DNA from: Rubrivivax sp.
GTDB lineage: Bacteria > Pseudomonadota > Gammaproteobacteria > Burkholderiales > Burkholderiaceae_C
Direction: 5' to 3'
Length of the DNA: 5,722 nt
Assembly (NCBI GenBank): GCA_030693565.1
Contig: JAUYAJ010000123.1
Location: 1 to 5,722 of the forward strand
This document shows positions 1 through 4,539 of the stretch, piece after piece (positions within the stretch are counted from its first letter, which is position 1; every line of letters starts with the position of its first letter). The translations under genes and the position numbers were made by a program. The notes below the pieces were generated by a model. That model had not been told where the DNA came from and searched no databases. It saw only the letters and a program-made list of their open reading frames with translations.

Positions 1-191
1 CGGCCTGCGCCGAAATGTGCGCGACCAAGGCGCTGCTGGGTGGCGACGGCGACATCGTCGCCGACATCTTCCGCACCCGCGTGCTGACGCGCGGCAAGGG
101 CAGCGAAGTCTGGGGCTGGGGCACGGCCTACGGCAAGCCGGCCGCGGGCGGCAGCACACCACAACCGAAGACCGGAGCCACCAAGTCATGA
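1..191 (+). CDS. fdh3B: Formate dehydrogenase iron-sulfur (beta) subunit, FDH3-type, C-terminal end only
   Basis: This is the last 62 codons of a gene entering from the left; codons begin at base 3 and the stop TGA is at 189-191. The visible protein starts with a Cys-Ala-Glu-Met-Cys cluster motif followed by ATKALLGGDGD, IFRTRVLTRG and VWGWGTAYGKP. This matches the tail of the four-cluster ferredoxin-like beta subunit of respiratory formate dehydrogenases of the FDH3 type. In that family the subunit passes electrons from the catalytic alpha subunit to the cytochrome b gamma subunit. The final residues (AAGGSTPQPKTGATKS) are low complexity and probably a flexible tail. The stop overlaps the next start in an ATGA arrangement, which implies translational coupling. 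Family assignment rests on a short segment plus the gamma subunit and fdhD downstream; the N-terminal part and the other cluster motifs are outside the window. Confidence 0.85.
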   Translation, partial: ACAEMCATKALLGGDGDIVADIFRTRVLTRGKGSEVWGWGTAYGKPAAGGSTPQPKTGATKS

Positions 192-424
192 GGATGCCGA
201 CCTTGTTGGGAGCGATCGCCGCGGCGGTCGTGCTGTCTGCCTGCACCGAGCAGCCGCAGACCACGAGCGTGCGCAAGAGCGACACCAAGGCCTGGGATGC
301 GGCGCAGAACCCGTACGTGGCCGCGGGCTGGAAAGCCGGCGACCAGGCCAGTTGGGAAGAGCAGATGCGCCAGCGTGTGCAGGGGCAGAACGAGTACTCG
401 AGGTCGGCGGCTGCGCCGAAATGA
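188..424 (+). CDS. Small lipoprotein of the formate dehydrogenase operon (78 aa)
   Basis: A 78-residue protein with a short hydrophobic leader and a clear lipobox, Leu16-Ser17-Ala18-Cys19, so it should be lipidated at Cys19 after signal peptidase II cleavage. Thr follows the cysteine, so there is no Asp inner-membrane retention signal; an outer-membrane destination is inferred. The mature part (about 60 residues) is hydrophilic, with TKAWDAAQNPYVAAGWKAGD and WEEQMRQRVQGQNEYSRS and no catalytic motif I recognise. I chose the start at 188 because GGAG at 174-177 sits 10 bases upstream. Met3 at 194 is possible but is farther from that site. The gene overlaps the beta subunit stop and ends 23 bases before the gamma subunit start. 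Its place between beta and gamma genes suggests a role in assembly or anchoring of the periplasmic complex, but the function is unknown. Confidence 0.85.
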   Translation: MRMPTLLGAIAAAVVLSACTEQPQTTSVRKSDTKAWDAAQNPYVAAGWKAGDQASWEEQMRQRVQGQNEYSRSAAAPK

Positions 425-437
425 CGACGAGGCCACC

Positions 438-442
438 GGAGG
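438..442 (+). promoter_or_regulatory. Ribosome binding site of the gamma subunit
   Basis: GGAGG lies 5 bases before the ATG at 448. It favours 448 over an in-frame ATG at 421 that overlaps the preceding stop codon and has no such site. Starting at 448 also places the signal peptide at the very N-terminus. Confidence 0.75.
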
Positions 443-447
443 ACGCG

Positions 448-1584
448 ATGAACGCCAAGATCTCGAACATCCTGCGCCAGGGTCTGCTTGCCGCCGCATT
501 GGCGCTGGGCGCCGGCGTGGCGCTGGCGCAGACCGAAGCGGCCAAGGGGCCGCCGGCTGGCTTCACGGCGCCAGACCTACCCAAACCGGGGGACAGCAAC
601 GCCGAACGCGCCAAGAGTCAGCCCGGCAACAACGCCCCGTTCTGGGGCTCGGTGCGCGACTCCGGTGACAAGCCTGGTATCACCACGATGAGTGGCCCCG
701 AACAAGGCGTGCTGATCCAGTCCTTCGTCAAGTACCCCGGTTCCAGTTTCACCACCGCCGGTGAAGCCTGGCGCCAGGTGCGCAATCGCTGGATCCTGCC
801 TTACGGCGGCGCCTTGCTCGTCATCGTCGTCGTTGCCATCGGGCTGTTCTACTGGCGCAAGGGTTCGATGGGCGGCCACGGCGCCGACACCGGTCGCAGC
901 GTCGAGCGCTTCACGCCCTTCGAGCGCGCTGCACACTGGACCAATGCCATCGCCTTCGTCGCACTGGCGGTGTCCGGTCTGGTGATGGCCTTCGGCAAGT
1001 TCTTCATGCTGCCCATCATCGGCAGCACCTTGTTCGGCTGGCTGACCTATGCGCTGAAGAACCTGCACAACTTCGCCGGCCCGCTGTTCGCGGTCTCGCT
1101 GGTGGTGGTGCTGCTGACCTTCATCCGCGACAACATGCCGCGGGCCGGGGACATCACCTGGCTCAAGCGCGCCGGCGGCATGTTCGGCGGCCAGGAAGTG
1201 CCATCGCACCGCTTCAACGCCGGCGAGAAGGTCTTGTTCTGGGCCGGGGTGTTCTTCTTCGGTCTGATCGTCGTCGGTTCAGGGCTGTTCCTCGACCAAC
1301 TCGTGCCTGGCATGCTTTATCTGCGCGGCGACATGCAGATCGCCCACATGATCCACGCCGTGGCCTCGCTGCTGATGATGACGCTGTTCCTGGGTCACAT
1401 CTACATGGGCACGATCGGCATGAAGGGCGCCTACCAGGCGATGCGCACCGGCCAGGTCGACGAAGCATGGGCCAAGGAGCACCACGAACTCTGGTACGAC
1501 GACATCCGCGCTGGCAAGATCCCCGCCCAGCGTTCGATCCCGACCGACCCGGCTACGATGACGCCTCGCGCGCCGCAGGCCTGA
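448..1584 (+). CDS. Formate dehydrogenase cytochrome b (gamma) subunit, extended form
   Basis: A 378-residue membrane cytochrome b that anchors the periplasmic formate dehydrogenase and passes electrons from the Fe-S beta subunit to quinone. Residues 1-27 are a signal peptide ending Ala-Leu-Ala before Gln28. Residues 28-111 are a hydrophilic, probably periplasmic segment. Hydrophobic segments follow at about 115-136, 163-185, 206-228, 262-280 and 300-324. Candidate heme ligands are His163 (AAHWTN), His207 (NLHNF), His300 and His303 (AHMIHAV) and His317 (LGHIYMG), the spacing expected for the diheme FdnI/FdoI family. The C-terminus (EAWAKEHHELWYDDIRAGKIP) is the family's cytoplasmic tail. E. 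coli FdnI is roughly 217 residues with four helices, so this protein carries an extra leader, periplasmic segment and first helix. Exporting the N-terminus and adding one helix keeps the four-helix core in the usual orientation. It is 17 bases upstream of the next gene, so the same operon is likely. Confidence 0.93.
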   Translation: MNAKISNILRQGLLAAALALGAGVALAQTEAAKGPPAGFTAPDLPKPGDSNAERAKSQPGNNAPFWGSVRDSGDKPGITTMSGPEQGVLIQSFVKYPGSSFTTAGEAWRQVRNRWILPYGGALLVIVVVAIGLFYWRKGSMGGHGADTGRSVERFTPFERAAHWTNAIAFVALAVSGLVMAFGKFFMLPIIGSTLFGWLTYALKNLHNFAGPLFAVSLVVVLLTFIRDNMPRAGDITWLKRAGGMFGGQEVPSHRFNAGEKVLFWAGVFFFGLIVVGSGLFLDQLVPGMLYLRGDMQIAHMIHAVASLLMMTLFLGHIYMGTIGMKGAYQAMRTGQVDEAWAKEHHELWYDDIRAGKIPAQRSIPTDPATMTPRAPQA

Positions 1585-1601
1585 GCACAAGAGGACCCAG
1601 C

Positions 1602-1955
1602 ATGAAAGCAACCGCACTGTTCATCACCCTGGCGCTGGCCGCTGGTGGCGCGCTCGCCAAACTGCCGCCGGCGTCGGATGAAGCCAAAGCCAAGGCCGCC
1701 GAGGCCGCCGCGAAAACGGCGCACGGCAACGCCGTCGGCAATTTCCAGCTCTGCAAGTCGATCGAGCGTGTGGCGACGGCTTATCACGCCGATGCCAAGA
1801 AGGCCGGCAAGAAGGTTGACGCGCCGATGGCGACGCCGGCTTGTGTCGAGCCCGCGCCTTTCGTCTACACGCCACCGGCTGCGGCGCCCGCAGCAGCGCC
1901 CACGCCTGCGATGGCCGCCGCGCCGGCAGCCGCCGCGGCGCCAGTGAAGAAGTAG
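1602..1955 (+). CDS. Exported two-cysteine protein with Ala/Pro-rich tail (117 aa)
   Basis: A 117-residue protein with a classical signal peptide (Met-Lys-Ala start, hydrophobic core, Gly-Ala-Leu-Ala19 before Lys20), so it should be periplasmic. Residues 20-45 are Ala/Lys/Glu-rich and probably helical. The middle holds the only two cysteines, Cys51 (FQLCKSIERVATAYH) and Cys81 (PACVEP), 30 residues apart, which could form a disulfide. From about residue 85 the protein becomes an Ala/Pro repeat-like tail ending in PVKK. The start is supported by AAGAGGA at 1589-1595, 6 bases upstream. It sits 17 bases after the gamma subunit and 12 bases before fdhD, so it belongs to the formate dehydrogenase operon. 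I do not recognise a named family; a periplasmic assembly or stability role is inferred from position only. The Ala/Pro tail is simple sequence and gives no functional clue. Confidence 0.85.
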   Translation: MKATALFITLALAAGGALAKLPPASDEAKAKAAEAAAKTAHGNAVGNFQLCKSIERVATAYHADAKKAGKKVDAPMATPACVEPAPFVYTPPAAAPAAAPTPAMAAAPAAAAAPVKK

Positions 1956-1967
1956 TCTGCGAGTCCG

Positions 1968-2879
1968 ATGCCCACCGAGTCAGCCGAACCCTCTGCTTTC
2001 GACGTCGCGCCGGCCTGGCAGCCCCTGCCTGGCGCGCCGCGCCTGACGCAGGCCGCAGGCCAGCTGCTGCGCGAGATCGAGATCCTCGACGAGTACGGCG
2101 CGCGGCGCGTGATCCCGATCCCGGCCGAGCGGCCGCTGACGCTGTTCGTCGACAAGCGCGAACTGGTCACCCTGATGACGCTGGGCGCGTCGCCTGAACT
2201 GCTGGTGCTGGGCTATCTGTGCAACCAGCGGCTGATCGGCGCCGTCACCGACGTCGAGTCGATCACCGTCGACTGGGATGTCGATGCCGCCGCCGTCAAG
2301 ACACGCTCCGGCATCGAGGACTTCGAGCGCAAGACGGCGCGCCGCGTCGTCACCACGGGCTGCGGCCAGGGCACGGTGTTTGGTGACTTGATGGGCCAGG
2401 TCGACAGCGTCAAGCTGCCCGACGCCCAGCGCGCCCGCATCCGCCAGGGCACCTTGCACGGCATGCTCGAAGTCATGCGCCAGCGCAACAGCATTCACCG
2501 CAAGGCCGGTTCGGTGCACGGCTGCGCGCTGTTCCGCGGCGCCGAGATGCTGATGTTCGTCGAGGACGTCGGCCGCCACAACGCCATCGACACCAGTGCC
2601 GGCTGGATGGCACTGCACGGCGTGGATGGCGGCGACAAGACCTTCTACACCACCGGCCGCCTGACCAGCGAGATGGTGATGAAGGCGGCGCAGATGGGCG
2701 TGCCCATCGTCGTCTCGCGCAACGGTGTCACGGCGATGGGGCATGAACTGGCCACCCGGCTTGGCATGACGCTGTTCGGCCGCGCCGCGAACCGCCACTT
2801 TCTCTGCTACACCGGGTTCGAGCGCTTCGACTCCGAACCCGAGCCGCAGCGCCCGCCGGTGCGGCTGGTGGCCGGCTGA
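1968..2879 (+). CDS. fdhD: FdhD, sulfur carrier for formate dehydrogenase cofactor
   Basis: A 303-residue FdhD/NarQ family protein. In E. coli, FdhD transfers sulfur from the cysteine desulfurase IscS to the molybdenum (or tungsten) bis-pterin cofactor, and formate dehydrogenase is inactive without it. Family motifs seen are RELVTLMTLGASPELLVLGYL (about 65-84), TTGCGQGTVFGD around Cys132, EDVGRHNAID (199-208), TTGRLTSEMVMKAAQMGVPI and ELATRLGMTLFG. The E. coli enzyme has Cys121-x-x-Cys124; here Cys132 is present but the position three residues later is Gly135, so the CxxC pair is reduced to one cysteine. Other cysteines are 85, 186 and 280. The start ATG at 1968 has only a weak purine-rich stretch upstream (GCGAG), so translation may be coupled to the gene ending 12 bases earlier. 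It acts in the cytoplasm before Tat export of the catalytic subunit. Confidence 0.95.
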   Translation: MPTESAEPSAFDVAPAWQPLPGAPRLTQAAGQLLREIEILDEYGARRVIPIPAERPLTLFVDKRELVTLMTLGASPELLVLGYLCNQRLIGAVTDVESITVDWDVDAAAVKTRSGIEDFERKTARRVVTTGCGQGTVFGDLMGQVDSVKLPDAQRARIRQGTLHGMLEVMRQRNSIHRKAGSVHGCALFRGAEMLMFVEDVGRHNAIDTSAGWMALHGVDGGDKTFYTTGRLTSEMVMKAAQMGVPIVVSRNGVTAMGHELATRLGMTLFGRAANRHFLCYTGFERFDSEPEPQRPPVRLVAG

Positions 2880-2909
2880 GCGCTGCCGCGCCGGGCTGGT
2901 AGATTCGCC

Positions 2910-2919
2910 TGCCGCGGCA
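2910..2919. repeat. Short perfect palindrome after fdhD
   Basis: TGCCGCGGCA is a 10-base self-complementary sequence in the 56-base gap between the fdhD stop and the inverted-repeat element. No T-run follows, so it is not a standard intrinsic terminator. In such GC-rich sequence it may be chance. Confidence 0.35.
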
Positions 2920-2935
2920 AGCGCCGCAACGATTC

Positions 2936-2961
2936 AGAGGTTGAGAGGCAATCCCATGGGC
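2936..2961 (+). repeat. Left terminal inverted repeat
   Basis: Begins AGAGGTTGAGAGGCAAT and ends CCCATGGGC. It is the exact reverse complement of 3178-3203 over 26 bases. Complementarity stops one base further out (C2935 against C3204) and at the next base inward (C2962 against A3177). Confidence 0.95.
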
Positions 2962-2969
2962 CTGCGTAT

Positions 2970-3062
2970 GCCCCCAGAACAGTCCCAATCAAGGCGCAAA
3001 GCGCAGGCGGGCCGGGTGGCCCGGCGAGCATTTGTAACGCCGAGTGAGGCTGTTCTGGGGGC
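2970..3062 (+). repeat. Branch 1 of the fold-back element: long imperfect hairpin
   Basis: GCCCCCAGAACAG at 2970-2982 is the exact reverse complement of 3050-3062. The pairing can be continued inward. C2984-G3048, C2986-G3046, A2987-T3045, T2989-A3043 and C2990-G3042 pair with scattered mismatches. Then GGCG (2993-2996) pairs with CGCC (3038-3041), CAAA (2997-3000) with TTTG (3031-3034), and finally a tip hairpin forms, CGGGCC (3008-3013) / GGCCCG (3018-3023) with loop GGGT. The outer 13-base match is certain; the full fold is hand-drawn. Confidence 0.7.
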
Positions 3063-3073
3063 TTGCCCGCAGG

Positions 3074-3173
3074 GCCGGGGCGTCCACGGGCCCTGCGCGG
3101 CGTTGCATCGCTTGCCCGGACGTGAGTCCGGGCTGCGCGCTGCGTCTTGCTCAGGGCCCTTGGACACCCCGGC
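3074..3173 (+). repeat. Branch 2 of the fold-back element, capped by a GTGA-loop hairpin
   Basis: Bases 3074-3095 pair with 3152-3173 in 20 of 22 positions; the mismatches are C3081/A3166 and C3087/T3160. At the tip, GCCCGGAC (3114-3121) pairs perfectly with GTCCGGGC (3126-3133) across the four-base loop GTGA. As RNA from the + strand that is a GNRA tetraloop, a common cap of structured RNAs. A competing local hairpin also exists: CGCAGGGCC (3068-3076) with GGCCCTGCG (3089-3097). Confidence 0.7.
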
Positions 3174-3177
3174 GCGA

Positions 3178-3203
3178 GCCCATGGGATTGCCTCTCAACC
3201 TCT
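3178..3203 (-). repeat. Right terminal inverted repeat, touching the moeA stop codon
   Basis: Perfect 26-base partner of 2936-2961, reading GCCCATGGG then ATTGCCTCTCAACCTCT on the + strand. Its last base (3203) is also the last base of the moeA stop codon, which is read from the opposite strand (TGA over 3205-3203). Confidence 0.95.
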
Positions 3204-4483
3204 CAGGCCAGGCCATCGAACAACCAGACGTCCACCGGCTCGCCCGCCGCCACCGAGCCTTGATCGTGGCCCAGCACCACCAGGGCATTGGCTTCGCTCA
3301 TGCTGCGCAGGATGCCGGCGCCTTGGGCGCCGCTGATGCGCACCTGCCAGCTGCCGCCTGGCGCCTGGCTGACGATGCCGCGCTGGAATTCGGTGCGGCC
3401 GGGGCGCTTGCGGATCGCACTTTCGCAGCGTGCCTGCAGCACCGGCAGCGGCTCGGGGTGGGCACCCGCCAGCTGCAGCAAGGCTTCGCGGGCAAAGGCA
3501 TAGAAGGTCACCAGCGCAGCCACCGGGTTGCCGGGCAGGGCGAAGAGCCAACTGCTGCGTTGCTCGCCGTTCAGCGTGGCGTGCAGCGGACCGAAGGCGA
3601 ACGGCCGCCCGGGCCGCATCGCCACCTTCCAGAAAGCCACTTCACCCATGCCGGCGAGCAGGGCGCGGGTGTGATCGGCCTCGCCGACGCTGACGCCGCC
3701 GCTGGTCAGCACGACGTCGGCCTGCGCCACCGCGGCCTCCAGCGTCGCCTGCAGCGCGGCCGGGTCGTCGCGAACCAGGCCGAGGTCGATGATCTGCACG
3801 CCCAGGCGCTGCAGTGTGCCCGTCAGGCTGTGGCGGTTGCTGTCGTAGATGCAGCCGGGGTCCAGCGGCTCGCCGGGCGAGCGCAGTTCGTCGCCGGTCG
3901 AAAAGAGGGCCACGCGCAGGCGCCGCTTGACGCTGACGCTGGCGATGCCCAGCGACGCGATCAAGCCCAGGTCGGCCGGCCGCAGCACGCGCCCGCCACG
4001 CAAGGCGGCGCGGCCGACGGCCAGATCCTCGCCACGGCGGCGCCGGTTCTCGCCGCGGCTGATGACGCCGGCTTCGATGCGCACCCGGCCAGCGCCTGCC
4101 TGGCACAGCTCCTGGGGCACGACGGTGTCGAGCCCGAGGGGCATCACCGCGCCGGTCATGATGCGCAGGCACTCGCCCGCACCCACCGCGCCCTTGAAGG
4201 GCTGGCCGGCAAACACGGTGCCGATGACGCTGAACTCGGCGGCGCTCGCGCTGTCCAGCACGGCGCCGTCGAAGGCGTAACCGTCCATCGCCGAGTTGTC
4301 GTGCGCCGGCACGTCGATCGGCGAGGCCAGGTCGGCCGCCAGCACGCGGCCCAGTGCGTCGGCCAGCGTCACCGTCTCGATGCCGGCGATGGGCTTGAGC
4401 GCCGCGGCGATGGCGGCGCGAGCCTCGGCAACGCTGAGTTGCGGATCGCCCGCCATCAGCGGGGAGGGACCGAGTTCGGGCAT
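3203..4483 (-). CDS. moeA: MoeA, molybdopterin molybdenumtransferase
   Basis: A 426-residue cytoplasmic MoeA. In the known pathway it takes adenylylated molybdopterin made by MogA and inserts molybdate to give molybdenum cofactor, which enzymes such as the neighbouring formate dehydrogenase require; tungstate insertion by homologues is also known. Motifs seen are DNSAMDGYA (62-70, Asp67), RIMTGAVMP (Thr110), FSTGDEL (Asp198, Glu199), YDSNRHSL (213-220), RDDP (Asp239), TSGGVSVGEAD (260-270, Asp270) and ALPGNPVAA (315-323). By alignment from memory these match E. coli Asp59, Thr100, Glu188, Asp228 and Asp259, so the active site looks intact. The length is close to E. coli MoeA (411 aa), and a small insertion lies near 300-312. 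The start at 4483 has no clear ribosome binding site; Met10 at 4456 has none either, so the start is somewhat uncertain. The gene converges on fdhD and diverges from the transporter gene. Confidence 0.95.
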   Translation of the reverse strand: MPELGPSPLMAGDPQLSVAEARAAIAAALKPIAGIETVTLADALGRVLAADLASPIDVPAHDNSAMDGYAFDGAVLDSASAAEFSVIGTVFAGQPFKGAVGAGECLRIMTGAVMPLGLDTVVPQELCQAGAGRVRIEAGVISRGENRRRRGEDLAVGRAALRGGRVLRPADLGLIASLGIASVSVKRRLRVALFSTGDELRSPGEPLDPGCIYDSNRHSLTGTLQRLGVQIIDLGLVRDDPAALQATLEAAVAQADVVLTSGGVSVGEADHTRALLAGMGEVAFWKVAMRPGRPFAFGPLHATLNGEQRSSWLFALPGNPVAALVTFYAFAREALLQLAGAHPEPLPVLQARCESAIRKRPGRTEFQRGIVSQAPGGSWQVRISGAQGAGILRSMSEANALVVLGHDQGSVAAGEPVDVWLFDGLA

Positions 4484-4509
4484 GCGGGGTCTCAGGAAGC
4501 GCCGGCAGG

Positions 4510-4522
4510 CAATGCTGCATTG
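4510..4522. promoter_or_regulatory. Candidate operator palindrome CAATGCTGCATTG
   Basis: CAATGC and GCATTG are perfect inverted repeats around a central T, in the divergent gap, 27 bases from the moeA start and 18 from the transporter start. It is less GC-rich than its surroundings. It does not look like the TATA-rich E. coli ModE box, so the regulator, if any, is unknown. Confidence 0.4.
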
Positions 4523-4528
4523 TCCCCC

Positions 4529-4533
4529 GAGGT
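4529..4533 (+). promoter_or_regulatory. Ribosome binding site of the transporter gene
   Basis: GAGGT sits 6 bases before the ATG at 4540. It supports that start, from which the frame stays open to the end of the window. Confidence 0.65.
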
Positions 4534-4539
4534 CGGCGC

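Larger units (their letters stand above)
2936..3203. mobile_element. 268-base fold-back element with 26-base terminal inverted repeats, non-coding
   Basis: This region fills nearly all of the gap between convergent fdhD and moeA. Its ends are perfect 26-base inverted repeats, and nearly the whole interior is made of further inverted repeats (2970-2982/3050-3062; 3074-3095/3152-3173; 3114-3121/3126-3133). Drawn as one strand it gives an outer stem and two long branches, a three-way junction. A TCA triplet adjoins both outer ends (2934-2936 and 3203-3205), overlapping the last repeat base on each side; this could be a 3-base target duplication or chance. No transposase is present, and the reading frames through it have no recognisable protein content. 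It is compatible with a non-autonomous MITE-like repeat, a structured RNA gene, or a bidirectional terminator-like barrier between the convergent genes. I do not recognise a named family. The inverted repeats are certain; the mobile interpretation is inference. Confidence 0.6.
4484..4539. promoter_or_regulatory. Divergent intergenic region between moeA and the tungstate/molybdate transporter
   Basis: These 56 bases must hold the start signals for the transporter gene and, unless it is read from elsewhere, for moeA. No convincing -35/-10 pair is visible on either strand. A perfect 13-base palindrome lies near the centre and a ribosome binding site serves the + strand gene. Shared control of metal uptake and metal insertion from here is a reasonable inference. 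Confidence 0.5.

Noticed and set aside
352..447. Longer N-terminus for the gamma subunit (for example from ATG 421 or 352)
   Set aside because: These starts lack a ribosome binding site, would bury the signal peptide inside the protein, and 352 would lie inside the lipoprotein gene.
1980..2798. A 272-codon open frame on the - strand opposite fdhD
   Set aside because: It is the mirror of a well-supported FdhD gene, and its composition (many His, Gln, Asp, Ala) has no family resemblance.
2880..3205. Standard rho-independent terminator between fdhD and moeA
   Set aside because: Strong hairpins exist but none is followed by a T-run on either strand. Termination by the element is possible only as an unproven side role.
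2941..3336. Possible small proteins encoded within the inverted-repeat element
   Set aside because: Several frames pass through it on both strands but run on into moeA antisense or fdhD flank, and the inverted-repeat structure explains the sequence better than coding does.
4484..4539. ModE-type molybdate operator
   Set aside because: The gap lacks the TATA-rich half-sites of the E. coli ModE box; only the unrelated 13-base palindrome is present.
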